DNA of 27,438 bases, from NCBI GenBank assembly GCA_966210515.1, contig CBIHLM010000057.1:1-27438 (forward strand), written 5' to 3'. Of the stretch, positions 14,364 through 23,900 are shown piece after piece. The stretch is from Paradesertivirga sp966210515 (GTDB taxonomy: Bacteria > Bacteroidota > Bacteroidia > Sphingobacteriales > Sphingobacteriaceae). How positions within the stretch are numbered: position 1 is the stretch's first letter; the number at the start of each line of letters is the position of its first letter. The notes beneath the pieces were generated by a model. That model was not told where the DNA came from, ran no database searches, and saw only the letters and a program-made list of their open reading frames with translations. A program made the position numbers and the translations under genes.

Positions 14364-15704
14364 ATGAAAACCATTCGTAAGCTTTTTCTGGGCATAAGTG
14401 CTTTGTCGTTTATAATTCTAATCATAGGTTTAATTACCGGTAATACATCCTTATGGCAGCCGGCAGCCGTGGCATTTTCCCTTAGCGCATCTATTGGAAT
14501 CGGAGCAATACCATCCTTATCTAACTATCAGTACACCGCTTGGATAATAACTGCAGTTGTAGCTGGAATGATTTATCCGGCAGCTTTCTTAAAATGGGGC
14601 GATTTTGATCTCCGGAATAAATGGCTGATTCTGCTGGTAGTGCAACTGGTGATGTTCGGTATGGGTATCCAGATGGCGATAAAGGATTTTACCGGCTTGG
14701 CCAGTACAGGAAAAGGAGTATTAATTGGACTTTTATGTCAGTTTTCGATAATGCCTTTGGTGGGTTTTCTGCTTACGAAAGTGTTTGATTTTGAACCTGA
14801 AGTGGCAGCGGGCATCGTTCTGATTGGCGCTTGCTCAAGCGGCTTGGCATCGAACGTTATGACCTACATTGCCAAAGGTAATTTACCGTTGTCGGTAACG
14901 GTTACCGCTATTGCGACACTTATTGCCCCAATCATGACACCTTTTATGATGCGAACATTTGCCGGCACATTGATCGAAGTGAAGTTTATTAATATGATGA
15001 TGGAAATTGTCAAAATTGTAATCGTTCCGATCGGCGCGGCTTTGCTGCACGACTATCTGAAAACGGCTTCGCCAAAAGGCTGGAATACGGTTAAGATTAT
15101 TGCGGGTATTTCTGCAATCTGGCTGTTGTGCCTGAGTCTTGGTGTTTGGAGTTACTTAAGTCTGAATCTTTCCGGGAGTGTTCTTCAATCGGTAGAGATT
15201 TTTAGCTTTTTCGCAGGTGCAGTGCTGGTGGGAGTTGGCTACCATCTTCTTTCAAAGGCTTTTCCTAAGCTCGATAGTTTTATGCCTTATATCTCCATGT
15301 TTGGGATAGTATATTTTACCACTGTAACCACGGCTGCAGGTCGCGACAATCTTTTAAAAGTTGGTTTGATCCTGTTTCTTGCCGCTGTTATTCATAATGC
15401 TGCAGGTTATTTTCTTGGTTACTGGTTAAGTCGAGCTTTCGGCTTAAACAAAAACTCCGCACGTACTATCGCTTTTGAAGTCGGTTTGCAAAACGGTGGA
15501 ATGGCTTCCGGACTGGCGGGCTCTATGGGGAAGCTGGGAACCGTTGGCTTGGCAGCAGCAGTATTTAGTCCCTGGATGAATATTTCGGGATCTATACTCG
15601 CCAATTACTGGAGAAAGCAGGCCTTGAAGGAGGAATCTGAGATCTTGTCAAATAAAAATGAACCAACACTGGTTACTTCGTCAAAAATTATTGAATCAAA
15701 ATGA
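14364..15704 (+). CDS. Bile acid:sodium symporter (BASS)-family transporter, long form
   Basis: The protein has 446 residues and about eleven hydrophobic segments, so it is an inner-membrane carrier. Conserved BASS blocks are VLIGACSSGLASNVMTYIAKGNLPLSVTVTAIATL, which carries the sodium-site-like ACSSG and N residues, and TIAFEVGLQNGGMASGLA near the end. Ordinary bacterial BASS proteins have about 300-330 residues; this one has two extra hydrophobic segments before the core (residues about 8-50) and a longer central region (about 235-300). BASS carriers take up organic acids such as pyruvate or pantoate with sodium, which suits import of an acid sugar for the kinase/RLP pair. The 3' end overlaps the esterase start by four bases (ATGA). 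Confidence 0.88.
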   Translation: MKTIRKLFLGISALSFIILIIGLITGNTSLWQPAAVAFSLSASIGIGAIPSLSNYQYTAWIITAVVAGMIYPAAFLKWGDFDLRNKWLILLVVQLVMFGMGIQMAIKDFTGLASTGKGVLIGLLCQFSIMPLVGFLLTKVFDFEPEVAAGIVLIGACSSGLASNVMTYIAKGNLPLSVTVTAIATLIAPIMTPFMMRTFAGTLIEVKFINMMMEIVKIVIVPIGAALLHDYLKTASPKGWNTVKIIAGISAIWLLCLSLGVWSYLSLNLSGSVLQSVEIFSFFAGAVLVGVGYHLLSKAFPKLDSFMPYISMFGIVYFTTVTTAAGRDNLLKVGLILFLAAVIHNAAGYFLGYWLSRAFGLNKNSARTIAFEVGLQNGGMASGLAGSMGKLGTVGLAAAVFSPWMNISGSILANYWRKQALKEESEILSNKNEPTLVTSSKIIESK

Positions 15705-17137
15705 GTAAAAAATCCTTTTTGAACTTTGCATTTTTTGTTGTTTTTCTCTTTAGCTGTTCAGTATTACGAGCAGAAGTGAAACTTGGCTCTTTATTTACTG
15801 ATAACATGGTTTTGCAACAGAAAGCAGATGTCCCTTTATGGGGATGGTCGGATGCCGGTAAGAACATAAAAGTAAAAACCTCGTGGGATAGTAAAAGCTA
15901 TTCAGCGAAAGCTGATGCCTCGGGAAAGTGGCTTGTTAAAGTTGCCACTCCAACAGCCGGCGGTCCTTATGAGATTACAATATCAGATGGGAAGGCGATC
16001 AAACTAAAAAATGTTTTGATTGGCGAGGTTTGGATCTGCGGCGGTCAGTCGAACATGGAAATGCCCATGAAAGGCTTCAAAGGTCAGCCAATTTTAGGCT
16101 CGAATGACGCCATACTTAAATCGAAAAACAGTAAGATCAGGGTTTACACAGTACCTCGCTCATCAATAACCGAATTACAGCAGAACAGTAAACCATCAGC
16201 ATGGAAAGAAGCAAATCCAGAGAATATATCTAACTTCAGCGCAACAGGATATTATTTCGGCCGCTTATTGAATGAGATGCTGGATGTCCCGGTAGGCTTG
16301 ATTAATGTAAGTTTCAGCGGTTCTTTTGTTGAAGCATGGATGTCACCAGAAAACTTAAGGCAATTTCCTGAAGTAAAAATCCCGGCAAAGGGAGATACTA
16401 TAAAAGCTGTTAGCCGCACCCCGACTACATTGTTTAATGGAATGCTGTACCCGATAACCGGTTACAGAATAAAAGGTGCAATATTCTACCAGGGCGAATC
16501 GAACTATGAACGCCCAGACAGGTACGAAGAAATGTTTCCGGCAATGGTGAAAGAGTGGCGCTCCTTATGGAAGCAAGGTGATTTTCCATTCTATTATGTG
16601 CAGATCGCTCCTTATAATTACGCTCAATTACCGCCTTACAACAAAGGTGGAAAGTTTAATTCAGCGTACTTGCGTGATGCGCAGCGTAAATCTCAAACTA
16701 AAATTTCAAACTCAGCGATGGCTGTCGTGCTGGATATTGGCGAAGAAAATATGATTCACCCGGCCAACAAAGAAGCAGGAGGCAAACGTCTGGCTCTTTT
16801 GGCACTGGCAAATACTTATGGATTAAAAGGTTTCGGTTTTGCCAGCCCAATGTATAAATCTATGTCGGTAAAAGGCAATGTGGCTACAGTAAGCTTCGAC
16901 AATGCCAGTAACGGATTAACTTCTTTCAGCAAGGAACTGCAAAATTTTGAAATTGCCGGAGCGGACAAGATATTTCATCCTGCGAAAGCGAGCCTCAACG
17001 GGAGTTCGGTTTCTGTATCTTCATCATTGGTTAAAGAGCCTGTGGCTGTGCGTTATGCATTTAAGGATTTTGTTGTAGCAGATCTTTTTAGTACTGAAGG
17101 ATTGCCTGCAAGTTCGTTTAGAACGGATGATTGGTAG
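15701..17137 (+). CDS. SGNH-fold sialate-O-acetylesterase-type carbohydrate esterase, exported
   Basis: This 478-residue enzyme has a signal peptide (MSKKSFLNFAFFVVFLFSCS..., cleaved near LRA|EVK; the Cys at 19 lacks a good lipobox). An N-terminal Ig-like beta domain (DNMVLQQKADVPLWGWSDAGK) precedes the catalytic SGNH domain. Block I is GGQSNMEMPM with nucleophile Ser117. The oxyanion/Gln block is FYQGESNYERPDRY, and the catalytic His lies in IHPANKEAGGKRLA. The family removes O-acetyl groups from sialic acid or, in plant-polymer loci, from acetylated pectin or xylan. The locus points to pectin deacetylation. Translational overlap with the BASS gene ties an exported deacetylase to the acid-sugar operon. 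Confidence 0.9.
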   Translation: MSKKSFLNFAFFVVFLFSCSVLRAEVKLGSLFTDNMVLQQKADVPLWGWSDAGKNIKVKTSWDSKSYSAKADASGKWLVKVATPTAGGPYEITISDGKAIKLKNVLIGEVWICGGQSNMEMPMKGFKGQPILGSNDAILKSKNSKIRVYTVPRSSITELQQNSKPSAWKEANPENISNFSATGYYFGRLLNEMLDVPVGLINVSFSGSFVEAWMSPENLRQFPEVKIPAKGDTIKAVSRTPTTLFNGMLYPITGYRIKGAIFYQGESNYERPDRYEEMFPAMVKEWRSLWKQGDFPFYYVQIAPYNYAQLPPYNKGGKFNSAYLRDAQRKSQTKISNSAMAVVLDIGEENMIHPANKEAGGKRLALLALANTYGLKGFGFASPMYKSMSVKGNVATVSFDNASNGLTSFSKELQNFEIAGADKIFHPAKASLNGSSVSVSSSLVKEPVAVRYAFKDFVVADLFSTEGLPASSFRTDDW

Positions 17138-17198
17138 GAGGGGTTAAAGGTTGTGAGTTGTAGGCCGATTGGTTAATAATTAAATAAAGAAAAGCATT

Positions 17199-19505
17199 TT
17201 GAAATTATACATTTCCATATTCCTCATCCTATTAAGCTTAACTACCCAAGCCCAACTCAATACCTATAACCCAATCTGGAGGAGCCAGTCTAAGAATTCC
17301 TCAGAATCTATGCCTTTGGGCGGCGGCGACATTGGTTTAAATGTCTGGACCGAAAACAACCAGATCCTTTTTTACATCTCTCGTTCAGGAGCCTTTGATG
17401 AAAATAACAGCCTATTGAAACTTGGAAGAGTTCGGTTGACACTTTCCCCCAATCCACTTGACGGAGCAGATTCATTTAAACAAGAATTGCACTTAAACGA
17501 TGGATATGTTTCAATAACAGCGGTTAAAGGAAATCAAGTTACTGAGGTAAGACTTCGGGTTGATGTGTTTAGCCCGGTAGTGTATGTTACGGTAAATAGT
17601 AAGCAAGCCCTCGCCGCCACGGCCAGTTATGAAAGCTGGCGCAATCAGGATAGGATTCTAAAAGGCAAAGAAAATAACCAGAACTCCTACAAATGGGCGC
17701 CGCAAGGTGAAGTAAAAACGAGGCGAGATGTGATAGATTTTACACAAAATGCCATTCAGTTTTATCATCAGAACCAGGATTATACCGTTTTCGACGTTAC
17801 GGTTAAACAACAGGCCATGGCTTCTGTAAAGGATCAGCTCTTCAATCCTCTTAAAAATCTCATTTTCGGTGGACAGCTTCAGGGGTCGAACTTCATTCCG
17901 GCGGAGAATTCTGAAGGAAAATACATTGATACAAAGTACAAAAGCTGGAGTCTCAAAAGCAAATCACCGGCTAGAACTCACGAAGTAAGCTTAACACTTC
18001 ATACGCAAAGAACACCATCGATAGAGAAATGGAAAAGTGGTTTGCAGTCTTCAATATCAGAAGGCGCAAAGAGACAAAAGCAGGCCGACAAAAAAACGCG
18101 GCGATGGTGGAACGACTACTGGAAACGCAGTTTTATTCACATCACGCCCGGCGAGTCTAAATCGGATACTTTAGCCTGGCAAGTAACACGCAATTACCAG
18201 TTGATGCGATACATGCTTGGCTGCAATGCGTCTGGAAATTACCCGACTAAATTTAACGGCGGGCTCTTTACTTATGATCCATCATTAACAGACAGCACTT
18301 TAAAATTTACTCCAGATTTCCGCAATTGGGGAGGAGGGACCCATACCGCACAAAATCAGCGGCTCGTTTACTGGCCCATGCTTAAAAGCGGCGATTTCGA
18401 TTTGATGCTGCCCCAATTTAAGTTTTACTTGCAGATACTTAGAAATGCCGAATTAAGAAGCGAATATTATTGGAAGCACAAAGGTGCCAGCTTCACAGAA
18501 CAGCTTGAAAATTTTGGCCTTCCGAATCCGGCTGAATATAATTGGAAACGCCCCGCAGACTACGATAAAGGCATGGAACATAATGCCTGGCTGGAATACG
18601 AATGGGATACCGTTTTAGAGTTTTGTTTAATGATGTTGGAAACTGAGCGTTATGCTGCTAAAGATGTCAAGCAATATATCCCCTTCATTGAAAGTTGTTT
18701 GTCGTTTTTCAACGAGCATTATCAGTATTTAGCTAAACAAAGGGGGAGCAAAGCCTTCGATGCTAACGGACACTTGGTTTTATATCCGGGTTCTGCAGCA
18801 GAAACCTATAAAATGGCTTATAATGCAAATTCCACCGTTGCAGCACTAAGAACTGTTTTAACCCGATTGCTGCAACTTCCTAAATCTTATTTAGATGAAG
18901 AAAAGCGTAAAGAATGGCAAACTATGCTCAGTCGAATTCCGCCTCTTAGCTTTCGCGATTTTAATGGTAAACCCACAATCGCACCAGCTAAACTTTGGGA
19001 GCGTATAAACAATACCGAAAGTCCGCAGTTGTACCCGATTTTCCCCTGGGGGATATATGGAATAGGGAAACCTGGCCTCGATACTGCGATCAATACTTTC
19101 AAATACGACAGTGATGTATTGAAATTTCGAAGTCATGTTGGCTGGAAACAGGACAATATCTTTGCAGCCCGACTTGGTTTAACTAACGAAGCATGGCAGC
19201 TCACGTCTTTAAAACTCAAAGATTCTGGTCGCCGTTTCCCTGCGTTTTGGGGACCCGGTTTCGACTGGACTCCCGATCATAATTGGGGCGGGTCCGGCAT
19301 GATTGGCCTTCAGGAGATGTTAATGCAGGTAGACGGCAAGAAGATATATCTTTTGCCTGCCTGGCCCAAAGACAAAAACGTGCATTTTAAACTTCATGCG
19401 CCATATCAAACCACCATCGAATGCAGCTGGAAACATGGTGCATTGGAGTTTTTGAAGGTTTTGCCGGAAGCAAGAAAGAAGGACGTTGTCTTGATGACTA
19501 ATTAA
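17199..19505 (+). CDS. DUF5703 protein, GH95/GH65-like architecture, exported
   Basis: This 768-residue secreted protein starts at a TTG codon: the signal peptide MKLYISIFLILLSLTTQAQ begins there, and the next Met (residue 38) would remove it. The N-terminal DUF5703 beta domain has PLGGGDIGLNVWTENNQILFYISRSGAFDEN and LLKLGRVRLTLSPNP. From about residue 310 an (alpha/alpha)6-barrel-like region follows, with TRNYQLMRYMLGCNASG, the NWGGGTHTAQNQRLVYWPML block and LENFGLPN, which resembles clan GH-L enzymes such as GH95 fucosidases. A glycoside hydrolase role is likely but the family is uncharacterised, and the bond cleaved is unknown. It is 61 bases after the esterase, probably in the same unit, and ends the catabolic run. 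Confidence 0.85.
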   Translation: MKLYISIFLILLSLTTQAQLNTYNPIWRSQSKNSSESMPLGGGDIGLNVWTENNQILFYISRSGAFDENNSLLKLGRVRLTLSPNPLDGADSFKQELHLNDGYVSITAVKGNQVTEVRLRVDVFSPVVYVTVNSKQALAATASYESWRNQDRILKGKENNQNSYKWAPQGEVKTRRDVIDFTQNAIQFYHQNQDYTVFDVTVKQQAMASVKDQLFNPLKNLIFGGQLQGSNFIPAENSEGKYIDTKYKSWSLKSKSPARTHEVSLTLHTQRTPSIEKWKSGLQSSISEGAKRQKQADKKTRRWWNDYWKRSFIHITPGESKSDTLAWQVTRNYQLMRYMLGCNASGNYPTKFNGGLFTYDPSLTDSTLKFTPDFRNWGGGTHTAQNQRLVYWPMLKSGDFDLMLPQFKFYLQILRNAELRSEYYWKHKGASFTEQLENFGLPNPAEYNWKRPADYDKGMEHNAWLEYEWDTVLEFCLMMLETERYAAKDVKQYIPFIESCLSFFNEHYQYLAKQRGSKAFDANGHLVLYPGSAAETYKMAYNANSTVAALRTVLTRLLQLPKSYLDEEKRKEWQTMLSRIPPLSFRDFNGKPTIAPAKLWERINNTESPQLYPIFPWGIYGIGKPGLDTAINTFKYDSDVLKFRSHVGWKQDNIFAARLGLTNEAWQLTSLKLKDSGRRFPAFWGPGFDWTPDHNWGGSGMIGLQEMLMQVDGKKIYLLPAWPKDKNVHFKLHAPYQTTIECSWKHGALEFLKVLPEARKKDVVLMTN

Positions 19506-19510
19506 ATGAA

Positions 19511-20878
19511 CTATACCTCTGTTTCTTGAAACTCAGTTATCGCCTCGCCGATGTCATACACATTAGTTTTTCCTTCAAGTTCGCTTGATATAATTGAGCT
19601 GGCTGCAGCGCTCCTGTAGCCGCCGGCGCAATGTACTGCGATTGGTTTGTTGGTTGGAATTTCTTTTATCCTGTCGCGCAGTTCCGCTAAAGGAATCGCA
19701 AGGCCTGAAGTGAAAATCTTTTTTTCCTTCACTTCCGACGGATTTCGTACATCCACAATAGTGTAATCCTGAGGCTGTTCTTTAAAGTGTTGTAAATTCA
19801 AGAGATTGTTTTCCTGTTCGGTATAATCCACAATAAAAGCTTCCTCAATTTGTGATTCATAGCCGATCGCCGCCGCTCTGTCTATCATTCGTTTTAATTG
19901 TTCGATGTTTTGCGCAGCCAGATAAAACCGTTCTCCGGGTCTTATTATACTACCCAACCATGTTTCGAACTTTTCGCCATCCATAATATTTAACGAATGA
20001 GATAAGTGTCCCTTTTTAAATGTTTTATCATCTCTTACATCAACAATCCATAGATCTTCTTTTAAACGGCCAGCAGTTTCTTTATCCTTCACCGGATCTG
20101 CTATTCGCACTCGTTCGGTACTAACTGAAAATGGAGTTGCGCCTTTTTTGTTTAGTTCTACATTGTATGGAAAGTAAGCCGGAATAAACGGAAGATCTGC
20201 AGTGAGTTCCTCCACAAATTGCTCTTCAGGCATTTCCTGCAGCGACCAATTGCTGATCTTTTCTGCTCCGAGAGTGCTGCTGTTCGCCTCGCTAAGGGCT
20301 TTGCCGCAAAGAGTTCCGGCACCGTGTCCGGGATAAAGTAAAACTTCATTATCTAATGTTAATAGTTTGTTCCTGAGAGAAAAATACATGTTCTTGGCAA
20401 GCTTTTCCCGTAAGGAGTCCGCTTCTCCTCCCGATTCTCTTAAATCAGGACGACCGCAGTCGCCGATGAATAAAGTATCGCCTGAAAAAAGTGCTTTATC
20501 TTTACCCTCATGTTCAAGCAGGATACAAATGCTGTCGGGAGAATGGCCTGGAGTATTTAGCGCTTTTAATTTAATCTCTCCAATTTCGAGGATATTGCCT
20601 TCGTCAAATTCCTCAAAAGGGAAGGTAGCTTTCATCAATTTACTTGCGTAGATTATAGCTCCCCGGGAGTTATGTATTTCCAGGTGACTGCTTACAAAAT
20701 CAGCGTGAGGGTGTGTTTCAATTACTGCTATAATCTCTGCTCCATTCTCCTTTGCGAAATTGTAATATGGATCCGGATTGCGGGCAGGATCGATTAGTGC
20801 TATCTGTTTTTTGCCATCGCTCAAAATAGCATAGCTATATTGAGCTAAATTCTTGTCTTCAAATTGTTTTATTTTCAT
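19511..20878 (-). CDS. MBL-fold hydrolase with two rhodanese domains (persulfide dioxygenase-like)
   Basis: This 455-residue cytosolic protein is probably involved in sulfane-sulfur handling. Residues 1-~215 are a metallo-beta-lactamase domain of the ETHE1/persulfide dioxygenase type: THPHADFVSSH gives H56, H58, D60, and the domain continues with GHSPDSICIL, SGDTLFIGDCGRPDLR and YPGHGAG. Two rhodanese domains follow. The first (about 255-350) lacks an active-site Cys (FYLAAQN in the loop) and is probably structural. The second has the active loop C417-AGGYRS. The domain order is a common one in Bacteroidota. It lies 39 bases after the trehalose synthase/maltokinase gene on the same strand, so the two may be co-transcribed without sharing a pathway. 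Confidence 0.9.
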   Translation of the reverse strand: MKIKQFEDKNLAQYSYAILSDGKKQIALIDPARNPDPYYNFAKENGAEIIAVIETHPHADFVSSHLEIHNSRGAIIYASKLMKATFPFEEFDEGNILEIGEIKLKALNTPGHSPDSICILLEHEGKDKALFSGDTLFIGDCGRPDLRESGGEADSLREKLAKNMYFSLRNKLLTLDNEVLLYPGHGAGTLCGKALSEANSSTLGAEKISNWSLQEMPEEQFVEELTADLPFIPAYFPYNVELNKKGATPFSVSTERVRIADPVKDKETAGRLKEDLWIVDVRDDKTFKKGHLSHSLNIMDGEKFETWLGSIIRPGERFYLAAQNIEQLKRMIDRAAAIGYESQIEEAFIVDYTEQENNLLNLQHFKEQPQDYTIVDVRNPSEVKEKKIFTSGLAIPLAELRDRIKEIPTNKPIAVHCAGGYRSAAASSIISSELEGKTNVYDIGEAITEFQETEV

Positions 20879-20917
20879 AACTTATTAGTCTTTGTCTGGC
20901 GTGTATTTCGGTCTCAT

Positions 20918-23900
20918 TTAATCGGCTGTTTCAACGTGGTTCGATTTTAATATTGCTTTAATCCCTCGTAACGGAATCGTCGTCCAATCCGGTCGGTTGT
21001 TAATCTCGTAGTCCAATTCATAGATTGCTCTTTGTAATAAAAAGGTTTCCAGCAATAGTTCGTTATCCTCTTTGTCTTTTGTAATTACATCAGTTTTTCT
21101 TATGGTTTTCAAATATCCATCCATAAAGAAACCACTCATATAGTGATACCATTGCTCGGCGTAGGGTAAAAGAGTATTAATGTCTTCAGATCTGATTTGA
21201 TTGTCTAAAAATAAGCTTCCATAAGCAGCATATTGAAGAGACCGAATCATCCCGGCTACATCCCGCATAGGCGAACGTTTTAGCCGGCGTTCACTATACG
21301 TCAATCCTGGCTCGCTTTCGAAATCCAGAATTATAAAGTCTTTGCCGGTAAACAAAGTTTGGCCAAGGTGATAATTTCCATGGATTCGTATTTTTTTGGC
21401 ATTAATTTTCTTCCTGTAAATTCCTTTTAAGAATTCAAGTATTCCATCCTTCATGGTCAGCAGCTCTTCCGCTTCATTTATTATATAGTCCGGTAGATTT
21501 TTGTAATTTTTGTTCAAGTTCTGAAAGGTACTTCTAACAAGCGATTGAAGGGAGGAGTACAACGATCGTTGGTAATGCAACGAAAATTCTTCAGGCTTAA
21601 AATCAGGATGATCTATTGATGCTAATGCTATATGCATTTCTGCCGTTCTCTGTCCGAGCAAGCTTGTTCTTTCTACCAGTGGGATTTCTAAAAATATTTT
21701 TATTTCAGCTGGAACATCATCAAAAATTATCGGTTCGGTAAGACTTCCCCGAAGTTCTGGAAGAACGGTTTTTTTTTCGCTTTGCAAAACCATTTCGTTA
21801 AAATCTCCCAGCCGGTCGAGCATATAATCCCAGGAATTACCATTGTTTTCTACCATTTCCTGCATCAGCCCCAGAATCATCAAATCTTTACCAGTTTCCC
21901 ATTCAATAGTTCCGATAAAAGCAGGGATGTTTTTGAAGTTTGTACGGTTAGTTAAAAATTTGTTTATTTCAACCTCGGGATTAATTGCCCGGTCAACCTT
22001 GCGATATAATTTCAGATAAAATTTATTATCGTAGGAAAGCGAAGTGTTGTTTTGTTCTCCTGATAGGATTTTTGTTTTAATTTTATCAACCTCTTCTACA
22101 TGTTGTTTGATCAATTTACTTCCATTGAATTTTATCTCGCTGTTCTTCAAGAGGATGTTGTGGTTATTGGCCATACTCAGAATAAAGGCATTCTGAAGTT
22201 CCCGGCCATAAATTGCATCGTATAAAACTCCTTCGTCGTCAGCAATTTTAATGCGGGCTAATACTGCCTGCGGACAATTAGATTTTACCTCATCGGCAAA
22301 ATGATCTTTTCCAAATGCAACAGGTATCTGGTACATTTCGGGCAAGCCGTTGCGGTAGCTTACTTCAAAAAGCACGAAAAAAGCTGAATTATCCGCTAAA
22401 GCCATTGGTGCGTAGTTCAGAACACGGATATTTTCTATCCCTTTTCCTCTGCCGCCGAACCATTTGATCTTCATTAAATAATCCGGAAGAACAATAGTTT
22501 CAAGCTTTTCAAGTATTTGTGGCTGTACGATATCTTTCCATCGCTGAAGCTGAATAATTGGCAGATCGTTAATATGGTTTATTTCGGGATGAATTTTTTC
22601 CAGGACAAATGCATTGCAAGAATATGGCTCGAGGGTAAAGAAATATGGAACACCTTCTTTAATTAGCGGAAATTTATTTTTACTTACGATTTCAACTGGC
22701 TGATAACCTTTAAATTCGTTAAGATTCACTTCTACGGGTTGTGAGTAGCGGGAGAGACTCGCAACAACCAATATGATTTCCTCTTCGTAGCTGCGCACAA
22801 ATACCAGCACTTTCGAATTTTCAGCAGTAATAAATTTCATATCTCCTCTGCTAAATGCCTTGTACTTTTTCCTTGTGCTAATAATGCGCTTCATCCACCA
22901 CAACAAAGACGAGGTATTGTGAGATTGAAGTTCAACATTTACCGACTCATGCTGAAATTCGGGATCAAGTATCAGTGGAAGATAAAGTTGATGAGGGTTG
23001 CTACTCGAAAACCCTGCGTTCCTTTCTGCTGTCCATTGCATTGGCGTTCGCACACCATCGCGGTCGCCCAGGTAGAAGTTGTCACCCATGCCAATTTCAT
23101 CGCCGTAGTATAAAACAGGAGTTCCGGGGAAAGTAAAAAGCAGAAAGTTGAGCAATTCAATCTTCCGTCTGTTGTTAGCTAATAAAGGAGCAAGCCTGTG
23201 TCTGATGCCGAGATTAATTCTAGCTTTTGGATCTTTAACATAAGCTTTGTACATATAATCGCGCTCTTCGTCGGTCACCATTTCAAGAGTTAACTCATCA
23301 TGATTTCTGAGAAACATCGCCCATTGACAAGTGTCAGGGATTGCAGGAGTTTGCTCGAAAATATCGGTGATGGGATTGCGGTCTTCCATCTGCAGGGCCA
23401 TAAACATGCGGGGCATAACCGGAAAATGATAATTCATCTGACATTCGTCGCCTGTGCCAAAATAGGCGGCAGAATCCTCGGGCCACATATTGGCTTCGGC
23501 TAAAAGTAGTGTTCCCGGGTAGTTTTCATCAACCCATTTTCGCAGCTTTTTTAAAAATGCATGCGTTTCCGGAAGATTTTCTCCGTTTGTACCTTCTCTT
23601 TCAAAAAGATAAGGTACGGCGTCCAGTCTGAATCCATCGACTCCCATTTTACACCAGTGGTCAAGAAACTTGAAAATTTCTTCCTGCACCTGCGGGTTGT
23701 CATAATTTAAATCAGGCTGGTGATGGAAAAAGCGATGCCAGTAATATTGTTGAGCGACAGGGTCCCAGGTCCAGTTGGATTTTTCATAGTCCTGAAATAT
23801 TATCCGTACATCTTTGTACCTGTTCGGATCATCTGTCCAAACATAAAATTTTCGGGCATTTGAGTCTTTCGGCGCCTTACGCGCCCGTTGAAACCATGGA

